Shown: positions 1-12,145, counted from the stretch's first letter. The stretch: 64,000 nt of DNA from Serripes groenlandicus (GCA_031761405.1 JASEVX010000011.1:19885959-19949958), one strand, 5' to 3'. Numbers and translations are program-made. The notes: generated by a model from the letters alone, not told the origin.

Positions 1-1277
1 CATTAATACAGATTTACCAATATCTTTAGTTAGACATTTTCAAATCATCTGCTGTAGAGTTGGTCTATGTGATAAATTACCTATCACAAATGTGTTTGGT
101 TATCTAAACTATATCTACCTTTCAAGAGTTTAATTAAAGATCTCTCGAAATAAAGTTAACCCTGTCTTAAATAAATGTTTGAACTGTATACATTTCTGCT
201 TTATTGTTTACAATATTTGAAATTATGTGACTTGGTGTTGTAACAGTTGATCATCTGTTTCCACTCATACCATGCGTACCGTCCCACAGCACTTTCAGTG
301 CCTTGATTAAACATAACAATTAAAATGAGTGCGTGTGTATATGTGTGTGGTTTTATTTATCGACCGTAACATTCGTTTGAAACTGTGTAGACGTGACTGC
401 TTATGTTTTGTAAACGCGCCATATGAACACTGACTTTCTGGATTTGGCGCAGTCTTACTAAGATCTTACCATCGATCCATCTTGCCATCGGCTAGTATAG
501 ATTTCATTGATACGAGATCGTATTTTAAGGCACGCCCGTCGTCATTTTAAAGATTTACCAACAGTAAATCGTTAAAAACTAACCGTTTCTCATGCATCAC
601 ATGGCTTTTGTTTGTGATGCAGAATCGAGTTTACCGGATAGAGCATACATGTATCGAAAAAAGATTATTGGCTAAAATATTGCATCTAATTTGCATATAA
701 GATCTATGAAATTCAAAGATCCGATATGTAAATTAGATGCAGTATCCTTTCCTACATACAATACATTTACAGAAGATGATTTTGAAAACGTCTGGGTAAA
801 GATATCGAAATGTCTTTAAGCTAGGATAAAGTGTAATTATTTAAAAGAGTTGAATACAACATTACTAAGAGAAGAATGCCTATCATGAGCAGTTGGCTAC
901 ACTGTTTCCAATGGTGGTCTTAATATGTCAAAATGATTCTGCATCTGTCAATGGGTTAAGAATGTTTGAATGATACCTTGAAAGGGGGTTATCGCTTGCA
1001 AGGAAAATGTTTCTTTCTGGTAAAAAAGAATCTGTCTTTTTCTGACCATGTTTAACTGTATTCCCTGAAGAAGTATATACACAATGTAAGGGGTAATAGG
1101 TTTGTATATGTATATGTATAAGAACACATAATTTTAATTTGATACGAATATCCATATTAGGTGAATACGTGACTTTTCTTCAGATATTTCTTGTAAACAA
1201 TTACTCGGCAATAAACGTCTAGGCAAAAATATGGAAATGTATTTAAGCTAGGATAAAGTGTAATTATTTAATAGAAT
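1..1277. repeat. Intergenic segment of the array, left edge (gene A unit)
   Basis: No gene recognised. Positions 1-600 are closely repeated at 20030-20600, left of gene C, which marks the duplicated A+B / C+D block. A hairpin lies at about 672-752: two arms containing TGCATCTAA/TTAGATGCA separated by a short spacer. The same hairpin occurs at 57520-57586. Another short inverted pair (TGCATCACA / TGTGATGCA) lies at 593-624. The segment from about 380 on is found again in later units near 9780, 23430 and 57180. Confidence 0.6.
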
Positions 1278-1746
1278 CAGGGACGTAGATAAGAGGGATA
1301 AGTAACTAAATTATATACTAAAATATCACCCGTGCCAACATTTGTAGCAAGTAAAACTCAAAAGCTATTCAAGAAAAAAATAAAAAACATATTTACTAGA
1401 AGTTTAAACATTCTTCTATTGCAGTAGATAAAAATATTTTAATATATTACAGGTTTTGATAATATGTTATCCGTGTAAAAAATGTCAGTCTATTAATTTT
1501 TGGAAAAAAATAATATAATTCAGAAATCCCAATATCTGTGTCTTTTAAACCAGTCTTGTTCAAAATAAAAATAAATTCTAGTTATTCATTGTATTTCCAA
1601 CCTTAGTTGAAATGTTAAGCTTTCAGAATATGTATGTTTTGTTTATGTGCCAATTGTGACTTCAAAGTTTTTTTTGCTACAAAATGTGAAAATTTGGATG
1701 ACAGGTGTACAGGTGGAGTTGCCTATCCCTCTTATCTACGTCCCTG
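1278..1746. mobile_element. TIR transposon, non-autonomous (CAGGG termini, hAT-like)
   Basis: The element begins CAGGGACGTAGATAAGAG and ends in the inverse complement of the same motif, with about 25 bp of near-perfect terminal inverted repeat. It has no transposase reading frame. The equivalent position near 57680 lacks the insertion, so this is a filled site. A diverged relative with the same ends lies at 41741-42192. A CAGGG start fits hAT elements, but a clean 8-bp target duplication is not visible, so superfamily assignment is inference. Confidence 0.7.
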
Positions 1747-3516
1747 ATATAATTGAATACAACATGACAAAAGAAGAAAGTGCCTATACTGAAACAATTG
1801 CTACAATGTTTTTAACGGTGGTCTTAATGTGTCCAAATGATTCTGCATCTGCCAATGGGTTAAGAATGTTTGAATGATTCCTTGGAAGAGAGTTATCGCT
1901 TGTAAGGAAAATGTTTCTTTCTGGTTCAAAAAAATCTGTTTTTTACTGACCATGCTTAACTGTCTATTCCCTGAAGAAGTATATACACAATGTATGGGGT
2001 AATTGGTTTTTATATGTATATGCATAAGAACACATAATCCTAATTTGATACGAATATTCATATTAAGTGAGTACGTGACTTTTCTAGAACAATTACTCGG
2101 TGAGTACGATGTGGTTTTATTATCTACACATTATTTAAACGCTTACCACAATCTGAAATGTTTTACACCAACATATTCTCGCAGGTCACAAAAGAGAAGA
2201 CAGCATAAATACATGAAATTATGGTCTTCGATTATATAATATTTCATACTACACGTATCGCAGAGCTTTCCAACTTCGTGATCTACCTCAGTTCCTGAAG
2301 TCGTTATTTTTGTTATTTTCTCCCATGACTTTGTATTAGCAGTCAATTGAGAAGTGCATCAGCATTAATACTATTAACTAATGTCTGAAGATTCATTTCG
2401 TACTCGACAATGTAGTTGTGATCAAGAACTTATGAGACCCGTAGATAAAAAAAATATGCAACCCATGCACATATGTAACTATTAAAATACTTGTGTGAAA
2501 CATTTCATTTGCTACACGTGAATATAAAAAATGTACCTGTCTTGTGATTAATAAGATATATTGGGAGAAATGTACCTTAAGTGGATCTACTAAAAACATT
2601 CAAACCATATTGATTGGTGGCATCAGAGAAGCGGTAAAATGACAAACCGTCTTACAGTAGCATTTACTTATTTGCTTTTATGAATAAAGGGCCACCTTTG
2701 ACCTCTTGTTTATCTATTACCGTAACAATTGGAATGAACTAGTTCTTTGATACTAAGTGACTTCTTTCATACCCAACTAGTGTCGTTCTTGCAATGTCTT
2801 AAATGCGCCGTTGGGTCCACAACATACTTTTAGTTACGCAACACATGTTGTATGGACCAATGTAGCATCCTTAGTGGAACAATGCTTGTTTGTTTTTAAT
2901 TTTACTGGAATAAAACAGAAAATTATTTGCACATTCAAAAGAAAGGAATAAAATATTCATTATTGTATAGGGAGCCATTTCTCTGACTTTTTGGGCACGG
3001 TGAAATTTCTGGTAGGAAGTCTTCGCCGAACTTGAACAAAATAGTTTAGGCATCCCGCAGCACAAAATAGTCATTCAATATTTTACAAATGAATACACAT
3101 AAATAATACATGAATGCTAAATTGAAAGCAAATAAAATAATAATAATATACCTCTCTAAATTCTACTCTTCCAAATACATGTTGTTCTGAAAATGGCTCT
3201 TTAAATGTTAATATAGCTAAAAGCAAACAATGCGTTGGTTACAAATCAGTCAGAGGGTATCCAACTTAATTAAAAAACACTTTCAACTTTCAACAAAATA
3301 CGTTTTATCCAATGTGAGACCACTTCAATCTTATGTATTCATCTGGAATTTGGTCCGACTTAAATCCCTTTGACCTTTAAATAGTTTCTAATAAAGGGTT
3401 CTGTGAATAACATATGTCTTAATCTGCTTTAAGTATTAACCGAAGTTTATTTATTCATAGATTCACCTTTGTTAAGGTATAGAAAAAACTTAACTCCCAA
3501 GGGATCGTTTCGGAAG
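1747..3516. repeat. Intergenic unit segment, no gene
   Basis: This stretch recurs with each gene copy (near 10040-11490, 23690-25150, 37530-39920, 48200-49550 and 57950-58680). Landmarks are ACTCGGTGAGTACGATG near 2096 and a conserved block at 2860-3080. Short open frames here are not conserved in length between units and none resembles a known protein. I see no promoter or RNA gene. Confidence 0.55.
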
Positions 3517-3751
3517 TTAACCCTTTCCATCATATAGATGCATGTTGACGCCTCTACAGCAGATGACTTTTGAAAACATTGTGGAAAAAAGGGAAATAGC
3601 TCATAAAGAGCAATTTCTCCTTTTGCCACCATGTTTTCAACTCTATTCTATAATTATTATACTTTGATGTATAGAGATTTTTCTTATTTTTGCCAGAATG
3701 TTTTCTGCAGATTTGTTGTATGTGTGTGGGGGGGGGGGGGGGGAATGTTAA
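3517..3751. mobile_element. Palindromic MITE with TTAA ends (piggyBac-like family)
   Basis: Starts TTAACCCTTTCC and ends near GTTAA. The centre is a long inverted repeat: GACTTTTGAAAACATTGTGG and GAAATAGCTC face GAGCAATTTCTCC and TTTTGCCACCATG. The right end carries a run of 16 G at 3728-3743 that replaces the usual GTGGGAAAGGG. Orthologous copies sit at 11493, 25151, 39921 and (cut) 49556. Confidence 0.65.
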
Positions 3752-3812
3752 ATATGCGTACTTATAATGTATGCTGTTAATGGCAATTATGCTTCAACAG
3801 TTTAAGAAGAAT

Positions 3813-4108
3813 TTATTGATTGATAGCGGTTTAACGCCATTTCAATAATTCTTCAGTTATAGCACGGCGGCAAGTTCACTTACCCGTGTGTTTTCTGATT
3901 TTCTAACACCAGTATTCCACACAACAGTCTTTCAGAGCAACTGGCTGCTTTTCCACATCGACTGTTAGCCCATTGGTGGAAGACAAATAACGTTTATCCC
4001 ATTGACTTTTATCAAAAGTCGTAAAGATTGTGGCCGAGCTGGGGCTCGAACTCACAGCCACTGGCTTGACAGTCCGCGTCACTTCCGACTGAGCTACTGG
4101 GGCTCGAC
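3813..4108 (-). mobile_element. tRNA-derived SINE, antisense
   Basis: Read on the minus strand it has a tRNA-like head with an A-box-like TAGCTCAGTCGG and a B-box-like GAGTTCGAGCCCC. A body follows, then the 3' core (GCCGCCGTG...ATAACTGAA...GGCGTTAAA) and an ATCAATCAAT tail. The same arrangement is seen at 19301 and 37234 in the forward orientation. The core resembles the conserved tail of molluscan/metazoan SINEs (Meta-SINE-like, from memory). Confidence 0.7.
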
Positions 4109-4271
4109 ATTTTAAAAAGGGCAAGATGGGGATTTACATAGCTAAAGCTTAACTCATATTTATTCGGTATTGCGTCTTCAAATCATTTACCACCTCTGTC
4201 GTTGTTCTAACTGTATTAGGGACGTCGCAGAATTAAAGCTTTATTCATTCAACTATTCGTTGAAACGGTTC

Positions 4272-4705
4272 TGAATCTTCATAAAGTTTAACTCTGATTC
4301 AATGTAGCATTTCTGCCCTAATACACTGTTAAATGAATCTTCATGAAGTCTAACTTTGATTCAATGAAGCATTTCTGCCCTAATACACTGTTAAATGAAT
4401 CTTCATGAAGTTTAACTCTGATTCAATGTATCATTTCTTCCCTAATACACTATTAAATGAATCTTCATGAAGTTTAACTTTGATTCAATGTATCATTTCT
4501 TCCCTAATACACTGTTAAATGAATCTTCAGGAAGTCTAACTTTGATTCAATGTATCATTTCTTCCCTAATACACTGTTAAATGAATCTTCATGAAGTTTA
4601 ACTCTGATTCAATGTATCATTTCTTCCCTAATACACTGTTAAATGAATCTTCATGAAGTCTAACTTTGATTCAATGTATCATTTCTGTCCTAATACACTG
4701 TTAAA
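4272..4705. repeat. Tandem repeat, seven units of 62 bp
   Basis: Units start at 4272, 4334, 4396, 4458, 4520, 4582 and 4644, each beginning TGAATCTTCA and ending ACTGTTAAA. Units differ by one to a few bases. Paralogous positions near 50107 and 40672 carry only one unit, so this is a local expansion downstream of gene A. No reading frame runs through it. Confidence 0.9.
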
Positions 4706-4814
4706 TGAAGCCACAACATTTGGAAGTTGGGTTTATCCGTTTAGATTACGAGCAAATCTCACAAACAATCAGAACATCGGATAGCTATGTACACAAGGAA
4801 AAATCAAAGATTAT

Positions 4815-5140
4815 ACCGTTAACAATGGACACACCAATGGAAAAAATACTCAAAGAGGGAAGATATTCAGTTTCCGGAGACGATTGTTGTGTGAGTACGG
4901 GTGTAAGAAAGTCTGGATACGCAGGTATAGGTAAACTGATCGCCGTGACATAACTAAAAACAATGGACACACCAATGGAATAAATACTCAAAGAGGGAAT
5001 TTAAGGTATTCAGTTTCCTGGAAAGATTGTTGTGTTGTCAGTACTGGTGCAAGAAAGACTGGATACGCAGGTATAGGTAAACTGACCGCCGTGACATAAC
5101 TGAAAACTGATGAAACGGCATTACACTCAAATCAATATAT
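4815..5140 (+). repeat. Tandem duplication of a SINE 3' fragment, two copies
   Basis: ACAATGGACACACCAATGGA occurs near 4822 and 4961, each followed by the same roughly 139-bp sequence ending in the SINE core (ACTGATCGCCGTGACATAAC, and ACTGACCGCCGTGACATAAC in the second). Paralogous copies near 50290 and 40840 carry only one. The second copy continues into the SINE tail at about 5140. Confidence 0.7.
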
Positions 5141-5567
5141 GTTAGCGGAACTAATGCGAATTACACAGATATTAGTGTGAATATATGTCAGACAGTTAAA
5201 CATTTAGATCAGTCCGGGAAAATGTAGATAATCCCTTTCCCATATACAGCAAATACTTCCAAATTATTTAGGCAATTATATGTAAAATCTCTTTTACGGG
5301 TAAGTTTATTTATTTAAAATCACTGAGCAATTTCTTCTTTTGCCACACTGTTTTCAAAAGTCGTCAGCTTCAGAAAAGTCAGAAAGTGTATGTAAGTGAT
5401 AAAAGGGTAAAGCAACCTAACGATATATAATTATTTCTTATTTTTTTATTTCTTTATTTATCAAATTAAAAAGAAATGTCGCAATGATCTAGAACTTGAA
5501 TTCTGTATAGATGTAATGTATATTGTATATATACGTGTGATTTCTTTCTGTCTTTCTTCTTGAATAT
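5141..5567. other. 3' flank of gene A with poly(A) signal
   Basis: Contains a degenerate piece of the palindromic MITE (about 5230-5400) and AT-rich DNA. A minus-strand AATAAA (TTTATT at 5453-5458) lies about 110 nt past the stop of gene A. The block is conserved after B (12150-12570), D (25810-26230) and F (50460-50870). Confidence 0.6.
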
Positions 5568-7720
5568 CTAGGCTGAAAATCTGTCTTCGGCCATTTTTCG
5601 AAGTAATTTTCTTGATACCTTTCCGTTAGATTCTTCTGGAAATTGATCCATAATCATGTAATGTCTGGGTAGGACTGTAAACATTTTCTGTTTATCATTA
5701 TAAACTGCGTCCAGGAGGTAATCCCTCAGATTGACTTCCGAAACGTCACATCCGTGTTTCACAGTCACGCATGCGCAAATGATCTGATACAACTGAACAT
5801 CCGATACAGGAACAATCATAGCAGATTCGACGCCGGGACATTTGTTCAGGACATCTTCTAATATAGAAGGTATAACATTCATGGCACCGGAAATAATCAT
5901 ATCAGAGATTCGCCCGATTTATACAAACACGTATCCGTCCGCATTCATTCGGCCATAGTCGTCCGTTTTGAACCAACCATCTGACGTCATCGTTGTCGCT
6001 GTTTTCTGTGGATCATTCAAATATCCATTGAAAAGGAATGCATTGCGTATGTATATTTCGCCCTGTTCATCAATAGGTACAACGGAACCATCCTTACCAA
6101 CGACCTTGGCTTCCACGCCTGGACAAGGCCGACCACTCGCATAGTCCACCAGGTCTTCTTGATTGTCAACTACCATGCTGGTACATACCAGGAATTCGGT
6201 TCCAAAATATGCAGTACCAAGGTAAGTGCATATTTTATCTACGCACGCTGCAATCGCTTTCGTAATTGGTTGACCTCCTGTCCAAATCGTTGTAAGGGGC
6301 CAATCACTGGGTAGTTCTTTCTGAAAAGAAGAAATTAAAAAACAAGATAAAAGGTTTTTTTTCACACGCTGACAAAATCGGGTACACCTCGGCTGGTTTA
6401 CCACCCCCTGAGGTCTTGATCAAGAAAACGAGATAAGACGACGAGTTGTTCTGAGGTCTGAGTCGGTACAATAAAAATCACTATTATTATAATGTATGAT
6501 CCCTATAGAGAAGCTATTTTTAGAAACACAATCCTGTGTGGGATTTTCCCAATCTTATACGAAATCATAAAGGCATATAGACCATATACGAGAATAGATC
6601 GTAGAGAAACTTTTTGTAGTATCTTAACCCGGTCTTGTGTGGGGTTCCTTTATCAAAATATTTCTCGAATGAAAACTCGGATGCCTGTGTAAGAAACCAA
6701 TGGTCGACAAATACCAGCAACACGAATTTTGGTAGGATATTCAGACATTAATAGTGTAATAACATGTGTAACCTGACAATCCATTAGTTCATGAATACCA
6801 GCAGGAAACTCTCCAGCCACGGTACACCTCTCTTTACTGATGACATCCATCAGAAACGATACCCTGTTCTCCGGGTCCGGACAGAATCCGGAAACAATGA
6901 TCCGGGTTAGACCAACGATGACAGAAATTGGAAAGCCACCAAGCCAAGAAAACGGCCTTTCGTTAAAGTAAATGTCGTCGCCAGAGTAGAAATGCGTCGA
7001 TAATAATGGACGAAATTTCATAAAATTTAAATGTGAGTGTTGCACGAGTTTGGGAATCCCCGTGCTGCCTGAAGTTTGGAACATGACCGCAATCTTATCC
7101 GGATTTACCCGAGGTAATTCCGTTGGTCCACTTTCTTCACTTAGAATACCTGTAACAGTTAATACATTTTCATTTTTAGGTGGCTTTATGAACACTACGC
7201 TTCGTATGGTATGGTATTTGTGAGCTATTCACTGTACCTTTGGGACCCATTTCATCTATCAGGTCTTTCAAAATCGCCCAATTACAATCCTCTAGGCCTG
7301 GATCGAGAACAATTGACGCACAATTTCCCATCTTCTCTATTAGTTTCATGAAATCACTTCCGTCTTTGTACGTAAACACCACGTTGACCACGCGTGCAGA
7401 TGCCATCATGACGCCGAATGTGGCATACAGGTATTCCGGACATGCTCTCGAACTAACGACCACATTTTCCCCGGTTTCACCCCAAAGTTGATAAACGCCT
7501 TTGCCATCTTAACAGATTGTTTATAAAGTTCCTTCCAGGAAATCGCAAACCGTGGCTCGGACGTGGAACAAAATACAACGGCGTCTTTATTTGGTATCGT
7601 TGACGCATAGTGTTGTAGACATCCGGGTATTGTCTGAAATATGTCCTTTTCTTCAATGTTGACCTGTTCCCCTTTCCAATAACTTGTCTCCAGGTTTAAT
7701 TTGCTCTCCGCGAGACCCAT
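5568..7720 (-). pseudogene. Gene A: AMP-binding acyl-CoA synthetase-like pseudogene
   Basis: Exon 1 spans 6773-7720 (start MGLAESKL) and exon 2 spans 5568-6320, with a 452-bp intron (CAG|GTTACA donor, TTTTCAG acceptor). The family catalyses ATP-dependent adenylation of a carboxylic acid, usually followed by CoA thioester formation; the substrate here is unknown. Lesions seen: one C lost from a run of five near 7470 (frameshift); one base gained near 7205, which restores the frame; and a 3-bp net insertion near 5917-5925 that creates an in-frame TAA between the A7 and A8 motifs. A further 3-bp insertion near 5715 adds one Leu. In the A5 motif YGGTE is changed to YFGTE (about 6213-6227). The TATA box is also altered. 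The C-run shift could be an assembly error, but the stop codon argues for a real pseudogene. Closest sister is copy C. Confidence 0.85.
6321..6772 (-). other. Intron of gene A
   Basis: Shortest of the simple introns apart from D. It contains only a remnant (about 6408-6470) of the roughly 40-bp minisatellite seen in the introns of B, E, F and G. Confidence 0.7.
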
Positions 7721-8190
7721 AATTGTACACCGAAATAATAGTAATCCTTAATTAGTATTTATACTTAAAAACACCAAGCTGTTATACGTTCCAATGCAAC
7801 GATTGAAAGAGGTTGTAATTAGATAGCGTTTAAACTTTTAGCATGAGAACAATTGGTCCTTGTGAAATCCACAGAATTTGCTAAAAAGAGTATTATTTCC
7901 AAAGATACTCGAAAGGCTTTTTTAAAAATGGCAACTGATATAACATGTTGTTGCTACGACACAAAGTTGTTAAAGAATAGTAGTTGTCTGTTTGACAAGT
8001 GAATCAGCACTGCAAATAAATGACACCGAGGAGTAAGATAAGCCGTTTATATGGGTCAACTGATTTTGATCCTTTCGAAGACAAGTTGTTTGGAAAGGAA
8101 AACTAGTCCATAATGAGGAAATTGTCAATTCGCCAATTTTGTCCTGATATTTTTAACTGTCATTTTTGAAATTAGACTCGTTTATAATGT
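7721..8190 (-). promoter_or_regulatory. 5' leader and decayed promoter of gene A
   Basis: This aligns with the leader and promoter of the other copies. At the TATA position (about 8045-8055) the minus strand reads CCCATATAAAC instead of CTATATAAAC, so the first T of the TATA box is lost. Promoter decay agrees with the coding lesions of this copy. Confidence 0.55.
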
Positions 8191-8360
8191 GAGCCCTTTC
8201 CCACATACAGACGCTTTCTGACGCGACGGCAGCAGACGACTTTTGAAATCCTTATGGCAAGAAGGAAAAAAAATTGTCAGAAATGTAATAATGAGCAATT
8301 TCTCTTTTTGTCACAATGTTTTCAATAATTATACTTTAAGGTTTTCATTACAGGTGTGGA
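8191..8360. mobile_element. Palindromic MITE, degenerate
   Basis: Contains GAGCCCTTTCCCACATACAG and a CAGCAGACGACTTTTGAAAT arm, then GAGCAATTTCTCTTTTTGTC and a partial return arm. The element is the same as the one at 46717 upstream of gene E. The right TTAA end is not preserved. Confidence 0.5.
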
Positions 8361-8751
8361 AAAATATCTGCCTGTGAATCCCATGCCAAGTACTCAAATA
8401 GAAACATAATTACAAGTATACGATTAATTGGCCAACAGTGCAGATGATTTAGAAACAGACTCCACGGACGCGCTGGCTGATCTTGATCTACACGGGTCGC
8501 AAACGACTAACGTGTGGGTTTATTTGCAGAGCGTCTATCAATTGTACATCATGTAATAGGTTATCAAATAGAACGACGATGTTTTCGTCACGACCTTGCA
8601 TGCATATATATAGGCCTTCAACTTTTGAAATCTAGCCTTTATCTTAACAAAATATCACCAAAAACCGTCCTAGACTGAAACCAGTTCATCCTATATAGGT
8701 TGCTTCAGTCATAACAATTTTGTATATTCATATTATAACATGAAAAAAGCT

Positions 8752-8976
8752 TTAACCCTTTCCCACATACAGTAAAACTGCAGCAGACGACTTTGAACAC
8801 AACTATGCAAAACTAAAGAAAATATAGGTAATGGAAAGTAAAGGAAAGTACATGTATAATTATCTAAACGAGTTGAAATCATTGTGGCAAAAGGAAAAAT
8901 TGCTCATTATGGAATGTTTTCAAAACTCGTCTGCTGCAGTTGCACAAAAGGGCATCTGTATGTGGGAAAGGGTTAA
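8752..8976. mobile_element. Palindromic MITE with TTAA ends, one central arm deleted
   Basis: Outer ends are TTAACCCTTTCCCACATAC and the inverse complement GTATGTGGGAAAGGGTTAA, both intact. Relative to the sister at 22390-22634 it lacks about 20 bp just right of the centre (the return arm GAGCAATCCC...TTGCCACA), so the central hairpin is broken here. Confidence 0.8.
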
Positions 8977-11492
8977 ATGGTACTGTGAGTGTAATGATAC
9001 GTATACTGATGGATAAGTTATATTAACGGATTCCTTCCAGTCTATTTATCTAAACGAATGATTTATTAACCTCATTGAAAAGTACATGTTATCGTTGTAT
9101 GTGTCATTTGCGCATTGAATGTATGTTAAGTAGTAATCACTTATTAATTTATGTTAATTTACACAGAATTATGCAGCCTTTAATGACTGAGTCAAGTCCG
9201 TAGGTTTCAATTTTATTTAAAAATAATGTCATCGTTTGATATGTTATTGGATTGTCGCATGTTAAGCAATGATCACTTATAAATGTATGTCAATTTACAC
9301 AGCAATATGCAGCCTTCAATGACTTAGTCAAGTACCCGTATAAAGTACATGGGGTATAACATGTATACATTGGCATGTGAGTCACCTTTTAGACAAATAA
9401 CACTTTCCTAATACATTGGCAAACAATTATTTATGCAATACATGGATATATTGCAAATCCATGTATTGCAAAAGTATTTTATAGCGCTATGTTATCTGTT
9501 GAGTATGAGAGATCAGAAATTTCAGGTTAATTTTGAGTTATCTCATATTCTCATGGACGTACTTACATCTAGGTTAAAAACAAATACACCATGAGTGCGT
9601 TTTTATTACGTCACGTGTTTAAAAGAACTTTAGAGAATGTCACAAATCTGGACTTAGAAAGTTACAATATCCACCATGTGCAATTGTCCTATTGAAAAAA
9701 GTTTGTCTATAAAGATTACATCTTAGAAAATTGGTAGAAATGGAGCCGATATGGTCCTTTAATATGATATCAACCTTCATATGTATTTGAAACTGCGTCG
9801 AAGTGACTGTTTATATTTGTAAACGCGCCATATGAACACCGACTCTCTGGATTTGGCGCAGTCTTACTAAGATCTTACCTGCGATCCATCTTGGCATCTG
9901 CTAGTAAAAATTGCATTGATCTAAGATCGTATTTTAAGCCACGCCCATCGTTATTTTAACGATTATCCAAGAATTAATCGTTAAAAACTACCCGGTCCTC
10001 ATGCATCACATGGCTTTTGTTTGCTTTCGAATACTCATAGTAGGTGAGTACGTGACTATTCTAGAACAATTACTCGGTGAGTACGATGGTGGTTTTATTA
10101 TCTACACATTATTTAGAAGCTTACCACAATCTGAAATGTTTTACTCCAACATATTCTCGCAAGTCACACAAGAGAAGACTGCATAAACACATGAAATTAT
10201 GGTCTTGATTAGATAATGTTTCATACTACAAGTATCGTAGAGCTTTCAAACTTCGTGATCTACCTCAGTCATTATTTTCGTTATTTTTTTTGTCCCATGA
10301 CCTTGTATTAGCAATCAATTGAGAAGTGCATCAGTATTAACTAATGTCTGAAGATTCATTTCGTACTCGACAATGTAGTTTATTTAAATGCTTGTGATCA
10401 AGAACTTAGGAGACCCGTATAAAAGAAAATGCAACCCATGCACATATTTAACTATTAAAATACTTGTGTGAAACATTTCATTTGCTACACGTGAATATAA
10501 ATGTACCTGTATTGTGATTTGAAAGATAATTTGGCAGAAATGTACCTTTAGTGGATCTACTAAAAACATTCAAACCATATTGATTGGTTGAAAAACATGG
10601 CCACCCGGTGGTATCAGAGCAGCGGTAAAATGACAAACCGTCTTACAGTAGCATTTACTCATTTGCTTCTATGAATAAAGGGTCACCTTTGACCTCTTGT
10701 TTATCATATTACCGTAACAATTGGAATGAATTAGTACTTTGATACTAAGTGACTTCTTTCATACCCAACTAGTGTCGTTCTTGCAACTTCTTAAATGCGC
10801 CGTTGGGTCCACAACAGACTTTTAGTTACGCTACACATGTTGTATGGACCAATGTAGCATCCTTAGTGGAACAATGCTTGTTTGTTTTTAATTTTACTGG
10901 AATAAAACAGAAAATTATTTGCACATTCAAAAGAAAGGGATAAAATATTCATTATTGTATAGGGAGCCATTCCTCTGACTTTTTGGGCACGGTGAAATTT
11001 CTGGTAGGAAGTCTTCGCCGAACTTGAAAACATTATTTTAGTCATCCCGCAGCACAAAATAGTCCTGCAATATTTTAGAAATGAATACACATAAATGATA
11101 CAGGAATGCTAAAACTGAAAGCAAATAAAATAATATATCTCTCTGAATTCTCAACTTCCCAATACATGTTGTTCTGAAATTGGCTCTTTAAATGTTAATA
11201 TAGCTAAATTTTGGTCACAAATCAGTTAGAGGGTATTCAACTTTATTAAAAAACACTTTCAACTTTCAACAAAAAATGTTTTGTCCAATGTGAGACCACG
11301 TCAGTCTTATGGATTCATCTGGAATTTCGTCCGACTTAATTCCCTTTGACCTTTATATTGTTTCTAATACAGGGTTCTGTGAATAACATATGTCTTAATC
11401 TGCTTTAAGTAATAACCGAAGTTTATTTATTCCTAGGTTCACCTTTGTTAAGGTATAGAAAAACTTAACTCCCAAGGGATCGTTTCGGAAGG
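8977..11492. repeat. Intergenic unit segment between genes A and B
   Basis: No gene seen. It contains a small inverted repeat at 9434-9472 (TGCAATACATGGAT facing ATCCATGTATTGCA) and the shared block from about 9780. Similarity to 22640-25150 is high along its length, as expected for the duplicated A+B / C+D block. Open frames here are short and not conserved. Confidence 0.6.
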
Positions 11493-11712
11493 TAACCCTT
11501 TCCATCATATAGATGCATGTTGACGCCTCTACAGAAGATGACTTTTGGAAACATTGTGGGAAAAAGAGAAATAGCTCATAAAAAGCCATTTCTCCTTCTG
11601 CCACATTGTTTTCAACTCTATTCAATTATTATACTTTCATGTATACAGATTTTTTATTATTTTTGCCAGAAGTTTTTCTGCAGATTTGTTGTATGTGGGG
11701 GAAAAGGGTTAA
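11493..11712. mobile_element. Palindromic MITE (TTAA family)
   Basis: Left end GTAACCCTTTCC (first base of TTAA mutated), right end AAAAGGGTTAA. The internal arms are those of the 3517 copy. Orthologous to 25151-25373 in the duplicated block. Confidence 0.65.
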
Positions 11713-11785
11713 ATATTCGTCTAAAATGCGTACTTTTAATGTATGCTGTTTATGGCAGTTATGCTTCAACATTATAAGAGGGATT

Positions 11786-12145
11786 TATTGATTGATAGGG
11801 GTTTAACGCCATTTCAACAATTTTTCAGTCATATCACGGCGGCAAGTTCACTTACCCGTGTGTTTCCTGGTTTTCTACCACCAGTACTCCACACAACAGT
11901 CTTTCAGAGCAACTGGCTGCTTTTCCACATAGACTGTTAGCCCTTTGGTGGAATACGAATAACATTTATCCCATTGACTTTTATCAAAAGTAGTAAAGAG
12001 CATGGCCGAGCTGGGGCTCGAACTCACAGTATGTTGTGTTGTCAGTACTGGTGCAAGAAAGTCGGGACACGCAGGTATAGGTTAACTGACCGCCGTGACA
12101 TAACTGAAAACAGATGAAACGGCATTACACTCAAATCAATATATG
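11786..12145 (-). mobile_element. Chimeric SINE: antisense SINE joined to a sense SINE tail
   Basis: 11786-12029 is a minus-strand SINE cut inside its tRNA-like head just after the B box. From 12030 the sequence switches to a plus-strand SINE 3' part with core CTGACCGCCGTGACATAACTG and a CAATCAATAT-like tail. The A box is absent from both parts. The same junction is present at 25690/25691, so it predates the block duplication. Confidence 0.7.

Noticed and set aside
4272..4705. CRISPR-like array
   Set aside because: The 62-bp units are contiguous with no unique spacers, and the sequence is eukaryotic.
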